DNA of 64,000 nucleotides from Trichobilharzia regenti (lineage: Eukaryota; Platyhelminthes; Trematoda; Strigeidida; Schistosomatidae). Below, one piece after another: positions 1 to 12,707 of this stretch (within the stretch, counting starts at the first letter, position 1; every line of letters starts with the position of its first letter). A model generated the notes under the pieces. It was not told where the DNA came from. It saw only the letters and a list, made by a program, of their open reading frames with translations, and did not search any database. Position numbers and translations under genes: made by a program. Location: contig OX235270.1 of the NCBI GenBank assembly GCA_944472135.2, forward strand, positions 116,327,842 to 116,391,841, in the 5' to 3' direction.

Positions 1-2935
1 TTATAAACTTAAGTACACAGAAAATTAACTCATACAGATCGAATACTGATCTTCATCAGCAACAACCCAAAAGTACACAAAAATATTATTCAAGTGAGTA
101 TTCAAAAGGACACACTCAAAAAATCCTTTCTTGAAAAAGATACAGGAGAATTATATTATGACCATCTTCCAGAAAAGTGGCACCCTAAGAAATTTCATCG
201 GAAGGTGCTTACCTTCAACCCAGAAAGCCAACTCAAAATTATCCAATGAAGGTACAAATAAAATCCTACTACTACATACCAAAAACATCTCTGAACTCAT
301 TGCATGACTACTGAAATATTTTGGGATAGATTTCGCCTAAAAACCAATAAAATCACTTCAGTCTTCACCGTGTCAACCAAAAGACGCAACGGCAAAAGAA
401 GACAAAACTTACATTATCTATCAGATAAACTGCTACAAGTATGAAAAACACTATATTGTTTAAAGTAGTCTTCGTTTTACCCTTCTCACACACAAGCAAT
501 AACTAACTGTCAAAAGGCTTGACATCCGTCCTCTCATATCAGTGCTTGCAGACAACAACAGACACACGGACTGGAAAAATGCGAATAATCAAGACAAAGG
601 AAACACCAAAAGTACCCGAGAAATCTTAGAGGTCTGGTAATCAAACGAATTTGTAATCAATACAAACAATGGTGTAGTTAAGGTTTATCAATCAATAGAA
701 GTGCGCTAACATGGGATAACGATCAACTGTCAGGTCAACAAAATAATCTCTACCAATTAAAGTGAACAGGAAGGTGAGAGAATCTCTGGAACAAGCAACC
801 ACACTCAGGGTCATCAGGAGAAACGGTTAATAAACTCACTGAAAATTTTAAAAGCTGAATCCATATTTAGATCAGGTCTGAACGTGTTGTCTAGTAAGAT
901 GAGAACTCTGTTGGCTCAGGAAACACAACTACAACAATACACTGTAGTTATTTCAAACTGCTGATCGATGATTGTTTATTTGTGATTAACAGCCTTTCAT
1001 TACTCAGTGGTATACTGTAATAACGATGACAGTAAATGAGTATACACTGACTTTTTGTATCACTGCTTAGAAAAGTTTTACAAATTGAAATTTTAAGTCT
1101 TTGTTCCACAGTCACGTAATCATACAGGTTAGTTAATCACCTAAGATTTGAATTAGTAAACGGGTTGCACTTAAAAGAATAAAGCAATTTCCCACTATAC
1201 CAGTCAAAAGACTGAAAATTTCTCAGTTGCTTCCCCACATGTCCAGTCGTAAACGCATTGGCAATTTAAACGTCTACATATGTATGTATGCACCATACTC
1301 TCTGTGTCTGAAACAAAGTCTAAAATAAATGGAATCCATGAAGAATTAACATTGAGACCGCTCGAAGCTTAACAGAAACAGCTCATGCTACTTTTCAACT
1401 AGTTTACTGAAATTAGTTATTTTGATTTAGCACTACTGGTACACTGTCTTAAGTTGCACACAAACATGCAGGTGTTATGAATACAATATTCAGCCGATTA
1501 CGTTTCATTTTGTTATCCCTTTTTTTTCATATTCTCACCCGGTAATTCCAGGCAAACTAGACAGATTATCTGTAAATATTAATGCTCTCTAAGAAAACAG
1601 AAATTCCATAGTGAACGTAAAATAATGCATGAATTTACTACTGTGTAACATTTTCATTGGTAAAAATGGAGTGCAGACCATTGGAGAATATGCTATTTCG
1701 GAATGTTTTTACCTTAACAAATTCCTATTATTAATTGCGATGAATATTAGCTTCGAAGCAGCTAATTAATATATGCTCCGATTTTCTGTGCGGTATATTT
1801 GACATACTTCCTAATTTCCTGTCTGGTATAATATCAGATGTTTTTATGGACACCTTTATAGTTTTAAGATATGTGATATTAATAAATGAAGTGAAGAAGT
1901 GAATGTTTAAATTTATACTTAAATCGTTTGAGGTAAGACGCATGCTGCTTTAAATAATCTGGAACTCATATTTTCGTCTATCAAATGCAGTTATTTTGTT
2001 GATAAAACGGCGTAATGTTGTGAAATGTTCCCATGTTAAATTCTTGATAAAATGGTGGCTTGGATTTCGTGGAAAGCTTAGACGCAGAAGAATCCAAGTC
2101 AGTAAACTACTCTTTCTAAAAATTATGAGCATTATAATTTCAAATGCATAAAAATCTCTCTAGGTTTATTTTGTAGAATGTTAAACGTCATCATACACTG
2201 TTTACAACTTATACGTATGTATATAGACAGTAGTATAAGCATTTTGTAAGTAATATTGTTCATGCGAAGTAATTCATCCTTCATGTATACCCTTGACCAC
2301 TTTGTCTTCCCACCTTTTATTCCAAATAAAAAATTATAAGTCAGTATTTTAATGTTAAACACTATGTACTTTAAGACCATGACTAGTCATTCCTATTAAC
2401 TGGTATTTTTCGAACGTGTAAGCATTAGTTTTCCTGAGGTGATAAATTTTGAAACATGATTTGATCGCACTTAAATTCACAAAACAAAGACTAAAATAAA
2501 TAATTTAAAAAATAAAGTGTTTAGCTGAGAATAAAACTCAAAACATAAGTTGTAATACAAGCTAGGCATTATTTATCTTGATAATACTATAAGTGACATA
2601 TATACTAGCCCTGATTTTTAAAAAATAAACATGTATGTATGATCCAAGTACAAAAAATTACTAGTCAACGATTAAGGTGAATTATAACTGTTAATTTTGT
2701 ATTTCCCCTAACCATACTGTATCTACAAAACATTAGATCCAGTAATCCATAACATGCTAAAATTTCCAAACTTAATCGACAAGACTGTGTTGAAACAAAC
2801 TCACTGTTATTATTATTATATTTTATATTCTCAATTCGCGCTTCGAATATTTTTAACAATAATAATTAACAGCCCTATAATATTTGACTTTATATCGTAA
2901 ACGTGGACGAATTCGTCTGGTTACATTTGTCTTAA
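1..2935. other. Unassigned AT-rich region
   Basis: No host exon, RNA gene or repeat could be recognised with confidence. Open frames are short and show no family motif. The stretch around 510-760 reads in places a little like a decayed endonuclease frame of a non-LTR element, but no diagnostic motif survives. Because the Ig-domain gene at 3560-3872 runs leftwards, this region is probably one of its introns. Confidence 0.4.
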
Positions 2936-2939
2936 TTTT

Positions 2940-3058
2940 TAATTTTATTTATATTTTAAGTAAATCAGATGCAATATTCTGACAAATGCTAAGGATTCCA
3001 TTCTGTATCATAAATATTTTTTAGAATAAAGTAATTTATTATCATTATTATTATTACT
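2940..3058 (+). mobile_element. 3' end of a CR1-like non-LTR element
   Basis: This short segment matches the 3' terminus of the CR1-like elements elsewhere in the window: the 39.2-kb end on the plus strand and the 22.74-kb end on the minus strand. It shares the string ATTCCATTCTGTATCA, then GAATAAAG, and ends in an ATT-type microsatellite (TTATCATTATTATTATTA). No coding part is present, so it is a heavily 5'-truncated copy. Confidence 0.7.
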
Positions 3059-3559
3059 CTAACGCTGACTGGCATTACTTTACAAAGATTTTTACTGATA
3101 AAAAAGATATGCAGAATTGAAAAAAACGCCAAGCAGGCTTTTTGAATAAGTATTTTGCTCATAAATAAATAATAATATACCACTGTGTGTTTTTATGAAG
3201 TAAATTTATTCTGTGATAGAATCATGCTCTACCACAGTACCTTAGGTTTATCCTTATATTTTACTTGGAATTCGTTATTATTCTGCGAACCGTTAACCAT
3301 CAAGGTACATGAAAGTTTAGGAATTTTCATTATCTCCTGAAGCACGGATGACGTGTTAAAACCATTGGGAGGTCTTTTAGCGAAAATAATTTGTTTCGAC
3401 AGAAATTATATGAAATATAATGATTCCTCTAAAAATCTATACTATCTTAAATATAAGTTTACAGATGCTTATTGGTATTGTTATTGATATATCCACAACT
3501 AAAATACCTGATATAAACTTTCGAAATGCAGCCCGAAACATTGAAGAAGAATGGCTTAC

Positions 3560-3872
3560 CTTTACGAACACTGATAAACGTAGATTCTGTAGCTACTATT
3601 GGTGTTCCGTTAACATACTGCGTCGCAATACATTTGTATTCACCTTCGTCACTTTTCTGAATGTTTCTGATGTGAAAATAGGCATCTGTAGCTATCAGTT
3701 CCTTGTTATTAACTTCCCATTGGTAATGAATATATTCTGATTCAACACCACCCGTAGCATTACAAAAAAATGCTATGTTCTGTCCTTCGTAAATAACTTG
3801 AATGCGTTGCGAGTAACACTGAATTAAAAATAAAATACACAGGAAGAATTTTCCAGGAGAGAAGCCAAACAT
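3560..3872 (-). CDS. First exon of an Ig-domain secreted/membrane protein (partial)
   Basis: The exon opens with ATG at 3872 and a likely signal peptide of about 21 residues (charged start, then FFLCILFLIQCYS). A single Ig-like domain follows: first cysteine in FFCNATGG, core tryptophan in YQWEVNN, and the second-cysteine motif DEGEYKCIA. NATG is a possible N-glycosylation site. The exon stops at a good donor (AAAG|GTAAGC, intron from 3559) in phase 1, the usual boundary phase of Ig modules. Later exons must lie to the left, outside the window, since none was recognised in 1-3559. The protein could be an adhesion molecule, receptor or secreted Ig protein; the sequence does not say which. The reading frame continues past the donor only by chance. 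Confidence 0.7.
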
Positions 3873-6800
3873 TTTTCAGATAAGCATGTATCTAAGTGAA
3901 TACATATACCCAGACATTGCTATATATAATCATAGGAGTTAGGTTTGTGGAGTGTAGAAAATTTTTAATGTATTTTTCTTTATAAAACCTGTTTTCAATG
4001 CACAAGTCAATACTATTATTATCGCAAATTGGATTTTGTTTTAATGCGCTAAAATGGAGCAAAGGTCAAGACATTTTTTCAAATATGTCAACTTACCTTG
4101 GATATGTGAGTTTGTGGTTATTCAAGCCTTCACTATGCGAATCGTATGTAAAATACTTTAATTAAGTTAGTTTGTTTTGCTTGCTTTGCAATTTTTCAGA
4201 AAAGTATTTGTTTGTTTTGAAGTCGGTGTCATTATATACATCATATGTATTCACAAAACATAAATTACTTCGTGTCATTCTGATATATGCGTACGGCATT
4301 ATTACTATGCAGGCCATATGTAATTATTTCATAATGCTGTTTATTTTTCACCCAGAAATATCACTAGATAATCTATATATTATCTATGCGTAAAATTGGC
4401 AAAATATTTAGTATTTACACCAACCTTTGCCCAACTATTTGCCTATTAAAACTACCCATTTAGCCCACGTTTTTCGCCAAATTGCTCAGATGCATTCTCT
4501 GACTGGGTACAGATATATCTTGTTTCATAAGAAGCTGTTGCACTACAAAATAGGGCAAGCTAATTCCAGACTGCGATTTGTTCCCAAGGGTTTTATGCGG
4601 CTTTTCTGCCCTTCGTATTTTTAATATCTTGGTTTCCCAGTTGGTTTATACCAACTTACAATTGTTTTATTGGAACAAGCTAGCTGACGAGATGTGTTAA
4701 TTTCACTTGAACCACTCTGATATATCCGATTCGAACTACAGTATACTAGGTTTACTTGTTTCAATTCTATTTTATTCTGTGGTGCTGCACACGTGGTATC
4801 ATTTCACCCAAATTGTCATGCAGCTGTGGTTTCTGCGATAACATCTGCAGACTGTGCGGACAACAGTGGTTACAGCTTTTAAATCAGGTTCCCGATATTC
4901 ACTGGCTGCTCATGTTTATTTCTTTCCTTTACGAGTATTCACTAATGCATGTGTTCATTCGAAATAGTTCGTCATTCCCATCTAAAATAAGAACCTCACA
5001 AAAGGAGAGAAAGCCAGCTTCTCTGATGACTGTAACAGCCATCGAGAATTGACAACTCTCTAGAAACAGTGTTGTTTGCCAATCTGTGTAGTGTGCCATC
5101 AAAGAAGTAGCCTTTGAAAAGAAGTGTATCTCATGGAGATGACTGCAACGTTTGTAAAGAAGTGTTTTTCGAGTGCATCTTCTATATACAGTCAATTTAT
5201 CCTAAATAATCCACGTCTTTACTCTTAGTGTGTTCACAAAATGCCACAAGAGCCCTATCATGCTAGTTAAAATACCAAAGGGAGGCCTAATACGTCTACT
5301 GATCAGTGCTAAACTAGCTCACTACCGCAAAATCGGTAGAGGACAAAAAACTAATGAACTATAAGCTGTCAGCTGAAAGTATGGATAAACTGGGAGGTCT
5401 ACTGAAAACCGCTGAACCAGCCGAAGCTTTGGGTGCTTAAACATGTTCTATTACAGCATCAGAAAATGAATGGGGACTATGGTTGAAGAGAATTTTAGAA
5501 AACAGCTTGCACTTCAGTGGAGGGGGGAATCTTAGACATCGAATATTAATGCAATGGACAGACAGTGTTTACTATTTTTCACTGACCTTTTTGGCAAGTA
5601 GGATAGGACGTTTTCTCCTACAAACTCTACTCTTATTTTGAGCTTTGGTTGGCGAACACTAATCTGATATAAAAGTGAAACTTGAATAACTGTGAATCAC
5701 AAGCAAGACTTTTTATGTAGTAATAAATGAGGTCAAGCTCACAATTATGGTTGATTACGATGTCATGGAATGGGCAGTTAGTGATATGCGAGGTTACCTG
5801 CACGATGCCTAATGATTTCATTAGATGTCTGTGCAGGTGCGTTCGAGTAGCATCTTACCAGCAGCCGTCTACAAGTTACCTTGACCATTACACTTGTATG
5901 AACCTGGCGATGAAATTTGGCTGCCAGGATACACTTCAGGCATGATATAAAATGAAAGACATTATTAGCCGTCGCTTATGCTGCAGCCGAAAACCGAAAG
6001 AGTTATGGCAACGATAGGGACAACTGTCTTTGCGAACCCACACATATGTTTTTGTTGAGCTATAGCATGGATTTTTTAGGAAAGCAAATACTCAATAGAA
6101 AAACTTAGTTCTGAAGGAATCAACATTCATGATACTTGGCTATCACCCAGTGTTTAAGACAATAGAACGGTCAGAGATAAGATGCTACTGTATGGGAAAG
6201 AAAGGGGAAGCGAAGGCAGAGGTGGAGTAGACGTGTAGATTCTGATAAGATTAGTCATTGAAGCCATGGTGGTTGGACTTCAGCCCCATAGCCATTATTT
6301 CACTATCTTTATTTCGTGGCTGCCATCTGACTTTAACCAAAGGAGAATTCTGGCAGTAAGTTAGCTATTTTCTCCGGGGAAGAGGGTTTGTATGTTAAAT
6401 CCCTTTGGACTGGTGTATTAATTTTAAGATCAAGAGGTACTAGATGAGACAAATGAAAAGTAATAACGTTTCTCACAGAAGAGTTTGCTGCCAATATATT
6501 AACTTTTGATAAAAAGGGTCGTTTTTAATAAAAGTTGGTTTATTTCGTTTAAAATACCGTACACGGAGTCTAATGATGAAAAACTGTTTGGAGACTAAAT
6601 TTTAAGTGAATCAACAAGTGGAATCATGTTTTGTTTTCACAATTCCATCCAGTGGGTAGTTATAATAATCTACCAGCTGCTGTTATAGTTTGTTGCTTTC
6701 TGCTGAAATCCATAATCATTATCGTCTAGTTTACTAAGTGGTCATAAGCGGGGTGAAGTGGGGAAGTTAGGCGTGATGGTAGCAACCCCTTTCAAGAAAA

Positions 6801-7080
6801 CAAATCCATCTTTACTGAGTCTTAGAAGAACAGAAAAATGAAATAAGTATGATCTGGAATTGTAGATGACATTGGCTGTCGACAGCTTTTGGTAAGCCAT
6901 CGGGCTGATGTTTTCTCTTGCAGTGGAAGCAAAATTAGGCATTGCGACATGTACTTTCCGTGTTATGAATCTTTGATGGCTCATATAACATAATTAGACT
7001 CTTCAAACTGCCCACTAAAGAACCAACAGTTTACTCCCGTCACTTAGAAGGCACACTAATGGTGTGGTCATCATGATATT
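3873..7080. other. Unassigned intergenic region upstream of the Ig gene
   Basis: No protein family, tRNA or clear repeat is visible. Open frames are below about 100 residues and lack motifs. The left end should contain the promoter and 5' leader of the Ig-domain gene, but no element can be pointed to. Confidence 0.4.
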
Positions 7081-8815
7081 ACCAAGAGCATCAAAGACGT
7101 TCATGTTCTAAACGATCATGGCTACAAGATACAATTCAAAGTAAAGAAAAGTGACAGCTATAGGATGTTACGCACCTACAAACGATATAGACCAAAGGAA
7201 GTAAGAGGTCTTCTAGAGACAACTACAGGTATTATCGAGCGAAACCCCAGGTGGCAATATATAAATTCTAATGGATGACGTGAATACAAACCAAACTGGG
7301 GACAGATGACACAATAACAGAACTCATCATGACTACAGAAATAACCGGTGAAATTAGTGAAACTGAAGAACTCTTTGCAGATTTCTATGCACTTATTGAT
7401 ATGGTGACTTCAGGCAACATGAAAAAGCACACGGACACCCACAAGCTGAAACGGGTCTTACCAAACAGACGCACCAAGAGCCAGACAGACTTCTCAATCA
7501 TAAGAAAGTGGAGAGACAAAACAAAACACAAGATCGAGAAAAAGAGTAGGTTTAGGCACAGACCTATATCTAATGCAAGAAAAATTCAAGATTCAAGGTT
7601 GAATAATTTCATGGAAGCTAGAAATAGACCACAACTAAAATTTAAGTTCAACACTCGGAAAGTGAAGTACGAAGCCACAAACGACACCACTGAAGTCTCT
7701 AAGATAAAGATGGAAGTATTAAACAACATTAAGGAGGAAGCCTGCATGCAAGAACACTAGGACTTTCTGAAAGCGATATCAAAAGAAATCCTACATAGAC
7801 ACCCAAGTCAAAAAGAAGAAGCGAGACGAAGAATGGCTCACTATGAACACCTGGAAGCTGATAATGGGGAGGATCATAAGGTGGGCGATGAACAGGAGTA
7901 CAACCTACAACACATTTGACAAAAGGGTGAAGAAGAGTAGTAGAAAGTACAAAGGATTCTTCTACGACACACTGGCAACTGAAGCCGAACAGGCTACGGG
8001 TAAAAGAGACCTCACAACATTTTATCAAATAACAACATCCGGATACGGGATGAGATCAACCCAAATTCAGCTAGTGAAAGATAGTGAAGGAAACCGAATT
8101 ACCAAATAGGTGAGACGGAGCGTACGCTGAACCAATAACTTCAAAGGACTATTGAACCAACCAGCACCTACGACTCCATCAGGAATACCACCATACAACG
8201 CAAAACTACCAGTGAATACAAAGCTTCCAAAAGAAAAAGAAGTCTTAAAGGCCATAAAGTTATGGAGGGTCGGGAGTACAGTAGAACTAGATAGAATCCC
8301 CCCATATGCGGTGAAAACGAACTTTAGGCCTTAGTGGATATACTCACGACAATACTACAGAAGGTGTGGAAGGAAGGGAAGGTACACACCTTGTCAATCT
8401 GTGAAAGATAGGCGACTTAGTTTAGTGAAAGTTCTGGCGAGCAACTATTCTCATGTCCATTACGATCAAAATATTAGGTCGAAACCTCTTGGAAAGAGTA
8501 AATGATGCCCTAGATGCAAAAGTGCTCCTCCCAGAACAAGCTGGATTCGGGAAAGGCAAATGATTACCTCAGTCAGGTGACACATTGATCATCGTCATCT
8601 AGCGAAGCCTAGAACAACAATCAACTGTCTACCTCAACTTAATCGACATGAAAACGGCCTTTGACAGCGTCAGTCATGAAGTAATTTGCAAAGCTTTTCA
8701 AATTATGGATCGCCCCGAACCTTCACAAACCTCATTCAACAGCTATATGATTATCCTACACGCCAGGGAATTCACAGCAAAAAGCTCAGCAAAACATTTT
8801 AAGTGAAGACACAAG
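7080..8815 (+). mobile_element. Decayed RTE-like non-LTR retrotransposon, fragment
   Basis: Broken frames follow the order of an RTE element (SR2/SjR2-like, named from memory). Near 7165-7290 an endonuclease stretch reads like CYAPTND, followed by a degraded DxN motif. At 7860-8110 a linker contains KRDLTTFYQITTSGYG, and at about 8150-8330 the pre-RT region is recognisable. Near 8640-8680 an RT block reads TAFDSVSHE. Frameshifts and stops are frequent and the RT catalytic motif is missing, so the copy is dead. It breaks off where the opposite-strand RTE begins at about 8820. Confidence 0.75.
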
Positions 8816-8819
8816 TTGT

Positions 8820-11645
8820 TGTTATTGTTTCCTTTAATTCTTAGAGGAACATGAAGCTTCAGCCGCACGTCTCCATTGCGTTCGGTTCTCTGTCAGCGTT
8901 TTCACGTGTCTCCACGTCTGCCCACATGCTTTCATCTCCTCTTCACATGACCTTCTGCACGTCACCCTCAGACGACCAACTCGCCGCTTTCCATACGGCT
9001 TCCACTCAAAAGAGACGGCCTGTCGTGTGATGTCACTTGATGGCTTTCTCAGAGTATGGCAAATTCAATCCACTTCCATTTCTTCCTGCCTATTTGTTGC
9101 ACAATCGGTTCCTGGTTTGTTCGCTCCCGGAGATCCCTGTTACTAACCTTTTCTGGCCATCTAATCTTCAATATTGAGTGAAGACAGCTGTTGATGAAGT
9201 TCTATAGTTTGTTCGAAGTGTCCTTCGTGACGCGCCAAGTCTCTGATCTGCATAGTATCACTGATTTCACATTGTAGTTGAAAATCCGGATCTTATTTTT
9301 CATGCTGAGTGCTGTTGATCTCCACACAAACTTGAGAGTAATGAAAGCTCGCGTTACTTTTCCGACCCTCTCTTTGATATCCTCATCAGTTCCGTCCTCC
9401 TGTAGTTGAAAATGTTTCCCATTTAGGTGAAGGATGTTGCTTGTTTTAGATTTCTCCCATTTATGCTGACTGTTGTCTGTTGTTGTTGCCCAGGAATTCC
9501 CATCACCTCTGTTTTATGTATGTTGATCTGAAGTCTTATCTTCTCTGGATGCTTCTTCTGCCAAATTGTTGCTTTCCACTTGCACATATTCCAGACATAT
9601 CATCGGTGAAGTCCAGATCCTCCAAGTTTTTTATGTGGATCCATTTTATGCCTGTTTCCTCATTGCTCGCTGTCTGTCGCATTTTCTAGTCTACCGCAAT
9701 CACAAAAATCATTGGAGATAGTAGGCAGCCGGCTTGTCTTACTCCATTTTTCACTTCGAAGGATTCCGTGAATTTCCCTTTGTGGCACCCCGTAGTAGCG
9801 AAGTAGTCCCCAAATCACCTATCGATCGACTCTGTCTTCTGAAGGCATTTTCAAAGTCAAGGAAGTTGAGGTAGAAGCTAACTGCCATTCCAAGCTCCGC
9901 TCAATGATGATCCGTGGTGTTGAGATTTGATCGATGCATGACTTATTTCTCCTGAATCCAGCCTATTCCGGTAGAAGTGTTTCATGCAGGACGTGTTTGA
10001 TTCTTTCTAGGATGATGCGGTTTAGTATTTTGCATCGGATAGACAGGAACATAATTCCGCGCAAGTTCTTGCATTGACTTAAGTCATCTTTCTTTGGAAG
10101 TTTGAATATGTAGCCTTTTCTCCAATCTTCAGATACCTCGCCCTCTTTCCACACCTTCTACAGTAGTGGTGTCATCAAGTCCGCTGATGTCTCTGGGTCC
10201 ATTTTCAGTGCTTCTGCTGTGATTCCATCTGGTCCTGCTGCTTTCCCAGGATTGGCACCTTTATTGCCTTCAGGATTTCTGCTTTCGTCGGAGGGTTGGT
10301 ATCCACTGGTAGTTCTACTTCCGGTGTTGGTATTGTAGGTGGCGGTCGATTTAGAAGTCTTTTGAAGTGTTCGGCCCAGTGTTTCCTTTGCTTCGCCTCT
10401 TCGGTGATTGACTTTCCATTGTCATCCTTCACTGGCTTAATTTGTGTTGAACTATTCCCCGATCGGAACCTAGTTGTTTGGTGGAGTGTGGCGAGGTCTC
10501 CTTTGCCTGCACTGCAGCTTGTTCTGCTTTACCTGTCACAGCTTAATAACATCGCCTTTTGTCTTCCCTGGCACTCTTCTCTTTTGTTCAGTGTATTGTA
10601 GCTTGCATTCAACTCCTGTTTTCGCTGCTCATCGGTGCACTAGATAATCTTTCGTTTCAACATCCTTCTCTATTCTATCAGTCTCCATGTGTCCGTGGTG
10701 AGCCACTGTTTGTCCTGTTTCTTCTTTCTGCCTAGAACTTCCATGCAGATTTGACCCTCCGCTTCTTTCAAATTGTTCCAGTGCTTTCCAACGCTGTTCT
10801 CTTCGCTAGTGTTGATTTGTGTCTCCGCCTTTTCCTTATGATTGCAGTGAAGATGTCCTTTGTAGCCTGATCCTACAGCTTTTGAGTATTGAACTTGGCT
10901 TGTGGTCTGTTTGCAGCTCCTGTTTCTTTCAAGGCTTGTAATTTGATTTGGAGTTTTCCTTGCACAAGACAGTGGTCTGAGCCGACGTTTGCTCCTTATC
11001 TTACTTTTGTGTGTCCAGTAAGCTGCTTCTCCACTTCCCTGAGCAGCATTGAGATGAAGTCAATTTGGTTTTTGGTTCGCCGGTCTGGTGACACCCATGT
11101 AGCCTTGTAGATATTCTTGTTCTGCCATCAATCACTAGTTCATTGAAGGCGCAGAAGTCAGCGAAGAGTTCTCCATTTTCATTCATTTCTCCGAGAGCTT
11201 CTCTATTTATTTATTTATTTAAACTTGGAAAAAAATTTGGTACATTATGGCACCAAAAAGGATGCGCCACACAATAATAATAAAACAACATAGATCAAAA
11301 GTAAAAATATAAGTACAGAACGGATAAAGAACTTTATCTGGGAGGAGATAGAGAGAAAGTTTCTCTGCCCATGATGAGTTCTCTTCCTGTTTTGTATGGT
11401 TCAAGTTTGGCGTTCATGTCTCCCATTAGTATTTCAATGTCAGAGACTGGAGTATTGTCCATTGTTGCCTTTAGGTGTCTGTAGAACTCTTCTTTCTTTT
11501 CGAGGTTTGTGTTGTTTGTGGGTGCATAGCATTGTATAATTGTCACTTTCCTTCCTTTGGAGTTGAATCTGGCGGTCATTATCCTGGGCAAGATCACCTC
11601 CCATTGTATGAGGGCCTTCGTTAGACTGCCTATTATCATCATCGA
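8820..11645 (-). mobile_element. RTE-like non-LTR retrotransposon, nearly full length, inactive
   Basis: Read on the minus strand, the endonuclease starts near 11642 (IIQCYAPTNNTNLEKKEEFY, then GDMNAK). It is followed by NENGELFADFCAFNELV, the pre-RT linker at 10205-10432 (EHFKRLLNRPPPTIPTPE), the RT start at 9963-10154 (SEDWRKGYIFKLPKK) and the catalytic block near 9620, which reads LDFTDDM. The usual alanine of F/YADD is threonine here. The 3' end at about 8820-8880 has the family's GAAGCYTCATGTTCC-like tail and a TAACAA-rich terminus. Several frameshifts interrupt it, and the endonuclease is split by an insertion at 11205-11360. Confidence 0.8.
11205..11360 (-). mobile_element. 3' end of a non-LTR element nested in the RTE endonuclease
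   Basis: This 156-bp insertion carries a 3' tail of AAATA repeats on the minus strand (TTTAAATAAATAAATAAATA). It is flanked by the 6-bp direct repeat TTCTCT (11199-11204 and 11361-11366). Removing one repeat and the insert makes the host RTE frame read straight through (MGREALGEMNENGE), which shows that this is a later insertion. Confidence 0.75.
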
Positions 11646-11959
11646 TGATGTACGTTATTGTAGATCATACAACAGACTGTGGTTAGCGAGAAAACGGGCA
11701 TACTTCGGACCAACAAAGAGACTCCACAAGATATGAATTTCACTTATGTCTAATTTCGTACAAACTCGTAGGTCTACAGGTAAGAACTGACAAATTGGCA
11801 GAAGAGATAGGGCAGACTTTATTATAGATATGATAGAGAAGATTTGTAGCTCAGGTGGATGATTTTGATGTGGTTTTGTTCTCTGAGCTGGATGGTTAGT
11901 TTGCGAAGCTTTCATCACCCTACTGGGTGACATCTTCAGCGCATACTTCAAATTGAAGT

Positions 11960-12195
11960 ACAATGTTGGCACTGCGGTAGAATGCTCACCGACCAAGCAC
12001 GAGGTCCGGGGTTCGATCCCCGTCCGATGCACTCCTTTACCTTGCTAAACCAGTAATAGTACTAGTAAATAGGGAAGGTTGGGCATGAGGTTAGCGACTC
12101 CATCCCGTGAAAATAAACACCACTGCTACTGGAACTTCAAGCCTCTAACTTGAAGCTCTACATTCCACTGGGAACGTAAAGGAATAAAAAAAGTC
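11960..12195 (+). mobile_element. tRNA-headed SINE with RTE-type tail
   Basis: The head resembles a tRNA promoter: an A-box-like GGCACTGCGGTAGAATG and a B box GGTTCGATCCCC near 12010. The body GGTTGGGCATGAGGTTAGCG and the tail (CTACATTCCACTGGGAACG, then GGAATAAAAAAA) match the SINEs at 27253 and 46359. The tail resembles the RTE 3' end at 45630. It lies about 500 bp upstream of the BBS1 start. Confidence 0.75.
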
Positions 12196-12639
12196 TGATA
12201 TTCCACCTTCTGTTTTGTATTTGTATATTTAACGACTTACTAATGAGTTTGGAAGAGAATGATTTGCTAAGCACTTGGGAGCCCAAGCAAACTATTTTAC
12301 TAGAAGGAACTATATAGGAATAAGTTTTATTTGTCTGTCCGTCATATAGAATTTTACTAATATAGGTTTAAATGCTTATCAGTCTTCCAATAATCTGATG
12401 ATCATCAAGCCTTTACTTTTATTATTTCAGTTTAATTCTCACTCGTGATTAACAGGTTCGAAAATTTTTTCCTGTGCTATTGTCGATAAAAGTTGGCATG
12501 AAAAGCAAGATGACCGCCATTGTGACAACAGTTGCAATTTGAATTGTAAATATTTTCCAACGTACTGTCAATACGAAGCCACTTGGTTTAGTGAAGTAAC
12601 GTGTTATGTCAAACAGATTTATCTAAATCATTACTTTTA

Positions 12640-12707
12640 CATTCTTTTTTTAGATTGTACGTCGCAAGTCAAACCAATAAACACCAAAACAAAGCAACCT
12701 TCCTAAA
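12640..12707 (+). promoter_or_regulatory. Candidate 3' splice acceptor in the BBS1 5' leader
   Basis: A pyrimidine run (CATTCTTTTTTTAG) ends at 12653, 54 nt before the chosen ATG. It looks like a 3' splice site. It could be the end of a 5'-leader intron or a spliced-leader trans-splicing acceptor, which schistosomes use for part of their genes. The sequence cannot decide between these. Confidence 0.35.

Noticed and set aside
510..760. Possible endonuclease domain of a LINE
   Set aside because: Only weak resemblance, with several stops and no catalytic motif.
8820..11645. Minus-strand RTE as an insertion splitting the plus-strand RTE at 7080-8815
   Set aside because: The missing 3' half of the plus-strand copy does not resume after 11645.
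11840..11960. Conserved-looking text (frame with NHPAQRTKPHQNHPPELQIF) as a gene
   Set aside because: The frame runs into the adjacent SINE and has no domain; more likely a dispersed repeat, though only one copy is in the window.
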